DNA from: Phoronis australis
Lineage: Eukaryota > Phoronida > Phoronidae
Assembly: GCA_002633005.1 (NCBI GenBank)
Contig: NMRA01000004.1
Location: forward strand, 1,497,245-1,561,244
Reading direction: 5' to 3'
Length of the DNA: 64,000 nt
Position numbers and translations under genes: made by a program. A model generated the notes under the pieces. That model did no database searches. It was not told the DNA's origin and worked only from the letters and a program-made list of their open reading frames with translations. Below are positions 13,052 through 23,232 of this stretch, piece after piece (position 1 is the first letter of the stretch; every line of letters starts with the position of its first letter).

Positions 13052-13440
13052 CTTTCAGACATCAAATGACAAAAAAACGTTCCATTTGGAGAAACATGAT
13101 ATCATTCCGGCTTAAAGGTGATTTCAATCAGAGAAGTGGTCTACAAACAGCCAACTGTAATTGACTTTTGCGTGAAAATGATCTCTTGATTTCAAATTCA
13201 TTATTTGGCCGGAATTCTATCGATTTTATTCTAAAATGTTATAGGTGTTATTTACTCTGTTCTGTCGTGCCTCGTTATTTCTATGTTGTCGCCATGGATG
13301 AGATATACTTCATTTGTCCAGGCTTTTAGTGCTGCACGTCTATTGAAACTATCAGCGGACACAGTGGTTTTAAGTTTCAAGCACCGATCGAAGTGCCAGA
13401 GAACTTCCCTGCTATTTCAGTAGATTCTATTGTAAGTTTA
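13052..13440 (-). promoter_or_regulatory. 5' flank of TRPV-like copy 1, conserved with copy 2
   Basis: The sequence upstream of the start codon aligns with 21319-21680: CTTTCAGACATCAAATGACA, then TTTCAATCAGAGAAGTGGTC, then GACACAGTGGTTTT. The duplication that made the two channel genes therefore included about 350 bp of upstream DNA, presumably 5' UTR and promoter. No TATA box or defined factor site stands out. Confidence 0.5.
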
Positions 13441-13778
13441 CCTAGACTTTATTTACACTAGCCTACATGTATATGGTGGCATATAATCCATGTATCTACA
13501 TGAGAAGTGAGTTCTGCCTATGTTTGTATTGAGACGCATGCGTCTGAGTGCGGCAAATTTGAATGAAATCAAAAAGTATAGATTAATGAAGACGATTTTT
13601 GTTACAATGGATGTTGATTTAAAACCAAGAAATCAAATGAAAAGCCCGAGAAGGAAAGTAAAGTTATGAAACCCATCCCGAGGCACCCAATTTTACTGGA
13701 GACGACTATCGTCGCTCATAGGTTAAGTTCTGAACAAAGAGTAGCCAACATCCAGCCGCCAGGACGTACACGTGTTCG

Positions 13779-13925
13779 TAGTGCTGTAGTGGTAAAATTA
13801 GAGGTAAGGCGCCCAAAGACCACTGTATCACCTTGAGCACTGAACGTAACTTATGGTGCGTAGGCGCCAAATGCCAAAAGGTGGTTGGTTGCGCCTACGT
13901 GCGCCTACGCCCCACTACAGCACTG
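13779..13925. mobile_element. 147-bp hAT-type MITE with 8-bp target duplication
   Basis: The left end is TAGTGCTGTAGTGG and the right end is its near-perfect inverse, CCACTACAGCACTG. The element is flanked on both sides by the direct repeat CGTGTTCG (13771-13778 and 13926-13933). An 8-bp duplication is the hallmark of hAT superfamily insertion. The interior is GC-rich and contains repeated GCGCC(T)ACG motifs. No coding capacity. Confidence 0.85.
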
Positions 13926-13933
13926 CGTGTTCG

Positions 13934-14990
13934 TTAAGTTGAAACACAACCACGGTAGAGTTCAAAAGATGTATCTCGGTGAGAAAAATCTAGCCAAAAT
14001 AATGAATCACGAGACTTCATTGAAATTGCACGGCAAAATCTCGTATAGTGTTGTGAAGTTTTGCTTTGTCAGCGAAGTTCCGCTAGCGAGGTACTGCAGG
14101 TAGCGTTACTCTACCCTGGGTATCGTTCAGGAGACCGTTTTGCGGCGAGAACACTTGTGATCTCACTGGACCGTTTTGTTGATAACAGTTCGTAAATCAT
14201 TCGCTAGAGCGACGCCACCGGCCATGCAAAGCAATATGGGTAATATTTTGGAGTTCACTGTGGGACTGACGTATACAGCAGACGACGCGTTATTAAAGAA
14301 GCCGACGCACGGACTAATTGAGTAAAACAATTCAAGAAACTGATATTCTGGCTCACCCCATCACTTAATAGTTATGCACTGCTATTTTGCTCGCGGAATG
14401 CACTAAAAAGAAATTTTGCCAATGATACAGATATTCAGAGCGCTTGGCCTATCAGTGTGCATGCTTTCCCAATAAAAGGAACTTTTAGACTGCGTTCTTT
14501 CGCGTTTGGGACGATGAAGATGCTGTGCTAGTCCTGGGAAACAACATTTGTTCATAGGCTGGTTTTAAAGAATGTCATCGTTCATGCCAATTGTTGTTTT
14601 GTGTGTTGACGGAATGACAAAACATGTTTTTCACTGCTGATAGAATATTGTAACATCTTGAATATTTCGTTCAGATATGTCCATCATTCAGAAAGTGGCA
14701 CTTATTTCCGAAAGAATGCCTTTATTTCAATCCGCGATTTTCAGAAAAAAGAGCACTCGCTCAGTGCGCACCTTCGGACGTTTCAGAAATTAAATCAGGT
14801 GTTGCTTTGAATTCCAACAAAAAACTAAGACTCGGTTAAAAAGACAAAAAGATCAGCTGACATTAGGCCTACTTGAAAAATTAATAATCAGATAAACTCT
14901 GAGAATTCCACTGAATCTTTTACGCTCATTTTAGAAACAACTTTAAGGGCTGTGACGGATCAAAAATTATTATACATTTACTTATACAAT
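13934..14990. other. non-coding stretch, nothing recognised
   Basis: No gene-like frame, RNA gene or repeat boundary was seen between the MITE and the TA-flanked element. Confidence 0.5.
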
Positions 14991-14992
14991 TA

Positions 14993-16413
14993 CAGTACAG
15001 CCACTGAATTTTTAGACTTCGTCCGGGCTACCTCACGCCTGGCCAGACCGGAGCGAAACCGGAACACAGGCGTGACAGAAATCAGTCACGGTCGCCTCAC
15101 GCCTACTCTCCGAGTAGTCCTCACGCTTACCTCCGGTTTAGTTAACGCCTTCCTCACGCCTCGTTCACGCTTTCTTCACGCCTCCGTCACGCTTACCTCA
15201 CGCTTTCTTCACGCCTTCGGTAGCTGTGGTAACCATGGTAGGGCACCGGGCTAATCAGTAAAAATACATGTAACGTCTTGATTGCCTGTCGTTTCGGTCA
15301 ATTTGCAAAGACATTATAGTATATTATAGAGTATCTTTGCAAGCGGTCATCTATCACACTTGGGTTCCGACTAACTCTGTAATTCCACGTGTTGTTCATA
15401 CAAACGTCTTCCTTCAGCTCGTCTTGTGTTACATTTAAATGTACATGTACATGTTCAATTTACGACTTAAGAGCCAGTCCCATCAACGACAAACATGTAC
15501 AGTAACCACGTTAGTAAATACGAATAAACGTGACCCTGTGCCCAGAGTCATCTTTACATGGCTGTGGACTCCTTGAAACTTGTCACAGGTGGATATAGTT
15601 AATTCGCCCTAAAAATAGCCTACGCATCTTGTGAAGTATTGTGTCACTCCGTAAATTTTTGCACCGCACTGGCGTACAGAAAATTTCAATAGGCCGCCCT
15701 TCTGACATACCCATCCCTTACTGCAAGCAAATGTTTTGACTTAAAAGTCCTGAATCCGTCGTGCAGTTCAGTTATTTGTAGCCCCCTTCCCGTAGTACAT
15801 GCGTTTCGACTGAGTACACAGTATCCCCGGGGTACTTCTTGACTAAAATAATAATAGCGGTCATCTGTTTGACTCGTCAAATGCATGGGTGTGATCAGTT
15901 TTCTCCGCATGATGCCGGAACTTGGGATCAATGTGCTCAGAATTGACATGCTATGCTCCTTCATATCCTGAAGGCAATTGGATAACTCCGCCGTGTACAC
16001 GCGTGTTAAGATTCTTTATTAGTTTATATAAAAAACAAATAATTTGATATAAGAGAAAAGTAAAGTCCACAGGTCTGTTTTCTGAAGTGACTTAAGATTT
16101 GAGACGGAAATTTTGGTCTTTTACTGCACGTGACGATTTCAAAAAAATTAAACCTCACATGAGCAAAAGTCTATGAGAATACACACACATCGCTGCTAGT
16201 TACTGATGTAATTTTAATCAATTACTTTATCATCTGCGATGCAGGTAAACTCACGCCTAACTCAAGGTAAGCTCCGGGTACAGTCACGCTTAGGCTCACG
16301 CCAGCCGTCACTGTTGATTCACGCCTCACTCTCCGGTCTGTCTCCGGTTACGGTCACGGGTTGCTAGACCGGAGAGACACCGGAAAGAGTCTAATAATTC
16401 AGGGGCTGTACTG
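14993..16413. mobile_element. 1.42-kb TA-flanked element with TIRs and subterminal repeats
   Basis: The left terminus CAGTACAGCCACTGAATTTT and the right terminus (AATAATTCAGGGGCTGTACTG) are inverted copies, continued by a TTTAGACTT/AGAGTCTAA match. TA lies on both sides (14991-14992, 16414-16415), consistent with TA target duplication as in Tc1/mariner-like and some other cut-and-paste families. Both subterminal zones are dense in CTCACGCCT/TTCACGCTT and CCGGAG motifs in inverted arrangement. No transposase is recognised; the only longer frame (15686-16000, minus) has no family match. Probably non-autonomous. Confidence 0.8.
15030..15230. repeat. subterminal short repeats, (C/T)TCACGC(C/T)T
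   Basis: At least eight copies of a nine-base (C/T/G)TCACGC(C/T)T motif occur at 8-20 bp spacing, interspersed with CCGG boxes. The opposite end (16250-16400) carries the same motifs. This arrangement suggests transposase-binding sites; the function is inferred. Confidence 0.7.
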
Positions 16414-16415
16414 TA

Positions 16416-19009
16416 CTAAGATGACTTTTTCTTGCTACTAAGTATGAAAGTGATAGTCAAAACCAATTACCCTATTTGAGTATATCCGTCGTTTTGGTCG
16501 CTCTAGTTATCACAACCATACACTGCACCTTTCCAGTCGAATGTCCTCTGAAAACAAAAATGTTTCCCAGAAGCCTTTGCGATTGTCAAAATGGCGGCAA
16601 TCAACAAAGAGGTATTATACACGACAAATTCTCTCGTAAGTCTTGCTTTTCTCAGAGACTGCTATGTCAGCGGTACTGAACTCTCCCCATATTTCTTTCT
16701 GACTGAGTTGACTGGTCATGTACTGGTGCATGTGCCTCAGTACTGCGGCTTAATACGACTTAAACTGAGACCAGCGCAATGTAGGCGATTAAACGCTACT
16801 GTTTCTGAACGACATTGACATGAAAAAATGTAATCAACAACAGATATGATCTCTCTAAGCCCTGAAATACGTGCTAAGAAAAAACTCTGCAATCTGACAG
16901 AATTTCTAATCTCCCTTACACTATGATAAATGCGCGCTTGCGCTCAAAGTCAAAGTGACTGGCAAGATGGATATTAACGGCAAATTATCGTGTGTGATCG
17001 CATTCCGAATCTGAGGTCAACAGCACAAGACGAGATAAGCCAGTGAAGCAAGCGATTTCCCAAAGTGCATTTTAGAAAATAGCGATACCTTTTATAACTA
17101 AATTTGAATAGTGAAAACTTACATCAATTGCCTCTTAATCCAAGTGGCTGGTGCGGAAAGATAGCCTCCAGCGACCAAAAAAACCTTTTGACACCCGAAA
17201 TACAAGTATTTTTTATGAAAATATTGCTTTTTACATACCACATAAAGTAATTAATTGCGACATAATTTCCACCACCCATACTTCGTAGCTCCTTCGAGCG
17301 CCCCAGAATCAACGTAAAGTGGTATGTACATGACATCGTCGTGTCAACGAAATTTCTCCGAAGCCTCCGTTGCACAACAGCCGAGCAGGCTACTTATCGG
17401 TCTCTGGGCTAAAATTACGCGTTGCGTGACGTAACAGTGCAGCAACGTAAGAGGCTAAAGCATATTTTTGCACAACTTCACCGCCGATCCCGTCATTTGC
17501 CGTGCACGGAAAAGATTCGTATCGAAATCAAGGAAGGATTGGGTACAAGTAATAGCAAAAGATCTGTTCTAGCCTTGTACAAAGCTAATACTAAATATAC
17601 AGCTTTGCCCCCATATAGGTAAAAAACTGGCCAAATAAAACCTGACATGAAATTAGTGCCATTAAAAATTAAACTCTTCCTTGAGTAAGCAAAATTTTTT
17701 ACCAGTGTTGGAAAAACTTGTGTTCTACCGTTATTCTGTTGCTAAAATTGTGGCGCGATATTTTGCGCCGGCTATAGGCGCCATCATATATTTCGTCACA
17801 GTTTCGTTTTCCCAATTCATCAATCAACTATTTTTCTTCCATGAGGTTGCGTACATACATGTCACAATAAATTGTTGGGGGTGGTTTGATTTCTCTATAT
17901 TTTTAATTCCAGCCAACCCCACTTCAGAACACATTTTGCAACAGTGACACGGCAGAAAAAGAGTGTAAATGTATTGAGCACAGAAATTCCGAATTCCGTT
18001 TTAATGATCGATGAGGAGTTGAGGTTTATTTTTTGAGGGCAAGAACGGTTAAACTGGTGACGGTGTTGATCTTTCGAATGAATAATTCTCGCGGTCCAAT
18101 TCAGAATCCGGAAAGTGATTGTACCGGAAATAATGTACACGTACTCTTGATAAGTAAATCGACGAACCTTAAAATGCGGCCAGTTGTAGAGATATTTAAG
18201 GGAATTAATCAACAATGACAGTCAAAAGTCGAAATAATTTTTTTCTCATTTTCTAAAATATTTTTAGAGAAACTATTGAATAATCTGAAATTAACTAAAT
18301 ATTCACCGAGATTACGTTTTAAGGGTATAGGTTATGTTGAAATTCGTTGCACGAATTGTGCCGATAAAAATCAAATGACAAAGTCAATATTATGTAAGAT
18401 AGTACGTTTTATTATTCACAAGTTTGTTAAAACAAACAAATGCAGACAAAAAACTGAAACGTACTTGAAGATACTATAACGCAAAGTTTAAATCTTGCTG
18501 ACAACAGTCTCAGAAAATTTGAAAAATGTCCGAATTTCCTGTCCAATCCCTTGTCGGGGTTTGTGTTTTTCAGGCTGGTAAACTATTTTGAAGGTGCGAG
18601 AGTCTGTTTTCGACTCCGGCATACCTGTTTTACACCGGGGTTCCTGTTTCGATTGAACACCCTCGTACAAACAAGTTAAATATTTGCTATATTTCGAGAC
18701 GTGGTGTGAAATGAATGTGGAAGAAGTGAAATGAACAGTGAAATAAACTGTAACAACAGCTAGAGCATACAGTCACAGAGTGTGAATGTACCATACGGTA
18801 AGAATCCCGCAAGCCTTAACAGGACAACGCTAGCCTGTGGTACATGTGTGAGCTGTCCATTTAGCTCAGTTTTTTACGTGGTTGATCAAGAGAGACTCCA
18901 AAATCTTCAACCGAAATACAATTTTCTACACAGTAGATGCTGGCATTGACTATTTCTTTCCTAGTTATTCTTCGGCAATGTTGGAGTAAAAATCATCTTA
19001 AGTGGAACG
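16416..19009. other. non-coding stretch; decayed Penelope sequence at its right edge
   Basis: Nothing gene-like is visible in 16416-18870; the short frames show no recognisable domains. From roughly 18880 to 19009 the minus-strand translation weakly continues the Penelope-like GIY-YIG fragment next door, with several stops. Confidence 0.45.
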
Positions 19010-19312
19010 TCACCGCAAATGCATGGACATTCGTTCGGAGAAGGAAAACACCTTGTGTCCAACGTAACGTTGTTCAGGAGAATGAGGACGTAGACATTCG
19101 TGCATATGACATGTGAATTGATAAACAACATCACATTTGGCCGTTGGTCGCGATTTTTCCCGCCTGGAGTTGTTTCTCATGACAAAGTTAAGGGACTTTA
19201 TATTCAGATAATTCATAATTACATTCAATCTATCACCAGAATTGACGACCTTAACGTTATCTCTTACGATCTTCTTAAGCACAGGTTCGTCACTCGGATA
19301 ATCATTAGACAT
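19010..19312 (-). pseudogene. Penelope-like element fragment, linker and GIY-YIG region
   Basis: A 100-codon frame ends with CDVVYQFTC..., then RYVGH and FSERMSMHL. This is the arrangement of the Cys-containing GIY-YIG endonuclease of Penelope-like elements (xVVYxFxC ... xYxGxTxxxLxxRxxxHL). The frame stops immediately after MHLR, and the continuation toward 18880 carries more stops, so it is a dead fragment. No reverse-transcriptase part is visible next to it. It lies between the two channel genes and is unrelated to the longer Penelope-like ORF at 32505. Confidence 0.65.
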
Positions 19313-19425
19313 ACAGTTAAAATACTACACGTTCTTAGTGGTCCTACTGCTAGGTTAAATGTCAACATGAGAGTCAGTCTAAGTTACTAAGGACCTGACG
19401 AGGTTATAATTAACCACTTCGCCCT

Positions 19426-21318
19426 CTAACAATGACTGTGTCTGCATTTTGTAAATTGTATGCTGGGGCACACGATGTATAACCTTCCATTTTTGGCAAC
19501 CAGATTCCTGTGAAATATCAGCTTAAGCCACGCATGAGGTAAAATCAGCCTCAGTCGTTTCTCTAAGTTGAGACTGAACTCCAAATAATGCATTGACCAT
19601 ATGAAACGCCTGTGCCTTTCTACTGATGACATCACCCCACACATTTTTGCCACCATGAAATTAAGAATCGCAACAGACACAAAAAATACAAACATAAAAT
19701 GAGTGAAGAGTACTATGTTCCTTATGGATTGTACCTGTTCGGCTACAGCTTTCACGTCTATCATGTTTAACATGATCAGAAAGGAACTATACCATGTGGT
19801 AGGGGGGTTCGCAAAATTTGAGGAAGCAAAGGTATCGCCGAGAAAGGTCCAAAACAGCAACATGGAAATGGATATTATCATACATACAAAAAACATGTCA
19901 ATTAGAAATTGCTTAAGCACATGAGAAGTGTTAATGATTAAGAAGCCTGACAGCGGTAGGAAAATAAAGCACGACAGTGACACTCCAAACCCTATAGTAA
20001 GTATTGACCCAGCAAAGACAACCAAATTTCCACAACATAATGGGTAGAAGATGGCTAAGACATAGGAAATGAAGGTGGTTATGACGTGGAGGGTATTGAA
20101 CCCGCGATAAAAATGTGTGGCCAGAATATAGCTTCCGGTTAGTGAAAAGCGTAGGAGTGGCGTTTTAAAACTGTAGCGAAGCCAGTAATAGGCGGAAACT
20201 CCATCATGATACAATGCCCAAAATAATTGAATCGTAGCAAGGGTTACTTCAGTCGTTAAAGCACATGCTTCAAATACAGTCCACTCTATTGATAGCAGCG
20301 TGTTAAACTTCTGATGGTTTTGGGTGTCATTAGAAGTAGTTAGAACGTTGCTTACTTCCATAAACTTAATTGCCTCATGTCTTTGGCATGAAGTAACTAA
20401 CGGTAACAGAATTTTCTTATGACACGCGCAGCAAACATACACAAACAGTACACTGTATAAGACAGAAAATGCAGCCATTGTCCATCGAATGTATCGCGTT
20501 TGCTTATTAATGAGTTTCGACCACTGAATTAGCGGATTGCACGAGGCTATCTGCTCCCCGTTTGAAGATTCTAGGTGAGAGAACTTCAAGAACAACAAAA
20601 GTTCCAACGGATTGGGTGCTTGTTGTCGTCTTGGATATTCCACGTACTCAGTGATGTCGTACATGTATTCTGTTCGTATGCCTGTGGAAGTCGAGATGAG
20701 ATGTCTGTAGACATTGTCCGTGTTAAATATGTGTCTGACCAAATGCCAACGCCTTAATCGTGTGGCAAGTTCGATTGGATTAAGTCCGTTGTTACATCTG
20801 CCCCAAATAATCTTTTTCAGACTTCCGTGACTCTTCTCTGTAGTCAAATGGACGCTGACAATTTTAAAGATGTCACAGAAAGCCTGCTCCTTTTCCCGAA
20901 AAGCGAAAGCAAACAGCACAAGCATGTGTACGAAGTTGTAGCCACACTCGTTGACGGCCAGGACATTCCCGCCATTTTTAATGAGTAATCGGATGATCAC
21001 GTCACTGCCTGATAACGCCGCACAGGTCAATGGATACGAAATTTTTGTCGGAACTATTTTGGTGAGCAAATCGTCAGTCTTCCACGGGGATTCAAAGCAG
21101 CCTTGTTTTAAAAACGCGGCACCCTCTACAGGCTGGTTTATAAGGTTTTCTTTTTGATGGTCGTGAATTCCGTCAAGAAAATGTTCAATTCCTTCAAGGT
21201 TTTCACTTTGAATTAATTTCAACAGCTCTATACGTTGAGTAAAATCAACAGAGTTACTTCTCATTTCCTCTAACGTACATGTAGCTATAGACTGGGAGGG
21301 AAAGACTTGCCAGGGCAT
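19426..21318 (-). CDS. TRPV-like cation channel, single exon (copy 2)
   Basis: 630-codon intronless paralogue of the gene at 11177-13051, about 8.3 kb away in the same orientation and roughly four-fifths identical by eye. It has the same layout: N-terminal helical region, short ankyrin block (~residues 94-202), six hydrophobic segments (S1 ~279-299, S6 ~533-558), and a pore-like FLIMLNMIDVKA stretch without a GMGE/GMGD filter. Both frames are intact and most differences are conservative, which suggests both are under constraint. Similarity ends just before the stop codons; copy 2 has a slightly longer, unrelated C-terminal tail. The start ATG (21316-21318) is shared with copy 1. The lack of introns suggests descent from a retrocopied ancestor followed by tandem duplication; this is inference. 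Confidence 0.8.
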   Translation of the reverse strand: MPWQVFPSQSIATCTLEEMRSNSVDFTQRIELLKLIQSENLEGIEHFLDGIHDHQKENLINQPVEGAAFLKQGCFESPWKTDDLLTKIVPTKISYPLTCAALSGSDVIIRLLIKNGGNVLAVNECGYNFVHMLVLFAFAFREKEQAFCDIFKIVSVHLTTEKSHGSLKKIIWGRCNNGLNPIELATRLRRWHLVRHIFNTDNVYRHLISTSTGIRTEYMYDITEYVEYPRRQQAPNPLELLLFLKFSHLESSNGEQIASCNPLIQWSKLINKQTRYIRWTMAAFSVLYSVLFVYVCCACHKKILLPLVTSCQRHEAIKFMEVSNVLTTSNDTQNHQKFNTLLSIEWTVFEACALTTEVTLATIQLFWALYHDGVSAYYWLRYSFKTPLLRFSLTGSYILATHFYRGFNTLHVITTFISYVLAIFYPLCCGNLVVFAGSILTIGFGVSLSCFIFLPLSGFLIINTSHVLKQFLIDMFFVCMIISISMLLFWTFLGDTFASSNFANPPTTWYSSFLIMLNMIDVKAVAEQVQSIRNIVLFTHFMFVFFVSVAILNFMVAKMCGVMSSVERHRRFIWSMHYLEFSLNLEKRLRLILPHAWLKLIFHRNLVAKNGRLYIVCPSIQFTKCRHSHC

Positions 21319-21680
21319 CTTTCAGACATCAAATGACAAAAACTTGCGATTTGTGAACATATGATATCGTTCTCGTTCAAAAGGGGATTTCAATCAGAGA
21401 AGTGGTCTACAAATAACCAACTATAATTAACTACTGCACACATGTGATCTCTTGATTTTTAATTCATTGTTTAACCGGATCTCATCAATTTCATAGCAAA
21501 ATGTTATCGGTGTTTTATTTACCTGTTATTTACTCTGGTTGCGTCTGCCTCATTGTTTCTGTATTATCGTCATCGATAAGATATACTTCATTTATCCAGA
21601 CTTTTAGTACCGCATGTCGAGTAGAAAGTTTTGCTGACACAGTGGTTTTTAGTTTCGAGCTAAGCCAAAGTTTTAACAGT
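21319..21680 (-). promoter_or_regulatory. 5' flank of TRPV-like copy 2, conserved with copy 1
   Basis: Aligns with 13052-13440 with small indels; similarity fades past about 21665 (GACACAGTGGTTTTTAGTTTC). It marks the left limit of the ancestral duplication unit. No individual factor site is claimed. Confidence 0.5.
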
Positions 21681-22598
21681 CAATAAGTGTTTTCGTTGGA
21701 TTTTTGTTGCCCTTGAAATTTGCATGGAAAAGCCAAATAGTTTCTTACGTTAAGACCACCAATGCCGATTTGAAAATTTGAAATGCACGTTTGTCGATCA
21801 TTATTAAAATCTGAACTACATGTACAATCCATCCAGTTTGTAAACAATATACACAATAGGAATGTCCAACCATTTCATTTTCACTGCTGTAATATTTATA
21901 CTGCAAAACTGTGAAAGAGTTCAGTGCAAAATTCGCAAATGTTTATGTTGCTTTTTCTGCACACCGGCGGTACTTATTGTCCATATACTTAGGGCTAGCG
22001 TTGACGTATAACTAGGAGCTCATCTAGCTGCAAGAAAGGAAAGTGAGTTGAACTTAAGGCTCACGTCAAGAAGTAAATAATTCAATGAGTTGGCGGTAAG
22101 TATGATTGGATGAACAAGACATCAGTTCATTCAACTGTGTCCATATTTCCATGCCTTGAAGTTAGCTGTCAGCACGGCTGACTTTCACCTGAGGCTGTCA
22201 ACTGAGTTCCTAGCTCTCCGTCTGCGCTGGCATTAACCACGTCAAATATCAATTTTGCAAATTCTGTACCTGTACCTTTATACATGTAATTAGAAAGAAA
22301 GACAGTGGGATGAAATTCGGGTATGTTCATGGAACCTGACAATAGATAATTAAAGTTTTGAAATTTGACAAATATGGCACTAACCTCTTGTTGGAGACGC
22401 TATTAACACCTCAGGCATCAGGCTACAATGGCTGCTCTTGATTGACTTCGTCGGTTAGATCCGTCGAGTCCACTGGCTAAGACACCTGACTGGTCTGTAA
22501 GCCGGACGTCGCAATGAAGAACCAATCAGAAATCGTAGCCAGTTAATCCGAGGCAATCAAGTGCATCCAATAACATTCTTATAATTTGGACCTTCAAA
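21681..22598. other. intergenic stretch, nothing recognised
   Basis: Separates TRPV-like copy 2 from the 3' end of the next minus-strand gene. No frame, RNA gene or repeat boundary was identified. Confidence 0.5.
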
Positions 22599-22610
22599 TT
22601 TATTTTTATT
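22599..22610 (-). terminator. two adjacent polyadenylation signals
   Basis: On the minus strand the sequence reads AATAAAAATAAA, giving AATAAA at 22605-22610 and at 22599-22604. They lie 77-88 bp beyond the stop codon of the six-exon gene, a suitable distance for its poly(A) signal. Confidence 0.6.
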
Positions 22611-22686
22611 ATCAACGGACAGATAGTTTTAATAACTTATTTGTAGTACCGTGCATCAGATTTGTTTAGTAGGTGATCGCTGTGGG

Positions 22687-23232
22687 CTAAATTTTGTGCT
22701 CCGACATGACTGCTTCCTTTGACAAGGCTTGTTTACCTAGTCCTTTATTTCGGTTTTTGCTGTGCTTTCGCTTTTTATGTATTTTCTTAGATTTGCCCTC
22801 CTCTGTCTTGGGTTCAGGACTCTTGGGTGACTTTTTCTTAAAAAGTCCGGAAAAGCACGACGGCGGCTTCTTCGTCTTCTCCCATTTATTCTCCTCGTCG
22901 TCATCCATTTGCTCAGTTGGTACAGGTTGGTTTCCGCTTTTGCTCTTACTGGAGACAGGATCAGCATCAGGCAAGGTACTCTGCTTTTCCGCAGACTCAT
23001 CGAGACCACCTGTGACCATACCTGATGTGTCGTATTCCGTGATCCTCCACTGGGCATTTTTTTGCGGGCTATCTGACGTTACCCTCACTTCCCGTTGGTA
23101 CGTTTGGTACGTTGTATCTTCGTCATCCGTGCTTACAGGTTTCTTTGACACGCTTGTTAAGCGTAGGCCGTCCATATTGTCTTGCCGAAACAATGCCTGT
23201 TCTGCAAAGCGTTTCATGGCTACACCACATTT
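22687..23232 (-). CDS. unknown gene, terminal exon
   Basis: Acceptor TTTATTGTAG| at 23234-23233; the frame reads KCGVAMKRFAEQALF and runs 181 codons to the stop. The C-terminal 80 residues are dominated by Lys, Ser, Pro and Glu. The antisense strand is also open for 209 codons, which is a shadow of this exon. Confidence 0.75.
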   Translation of the reverse strand, partial: KCGVAMKRFAEQALFRQDNMDGLRLTSVSKKPVSTDDEDTTYQTYQREVRVTSDSPQKNAQWRITEYDTSGMVTGGLDESAEKQSTLPDADPVSSKSKSGNQPVPTEQMDDDEENKWEKTKKPPSCFSGLFKKKSPKSPEPKTEEGKSKKIHKKRKHSKNRNKGLGKQALSKEAVMSEHKI

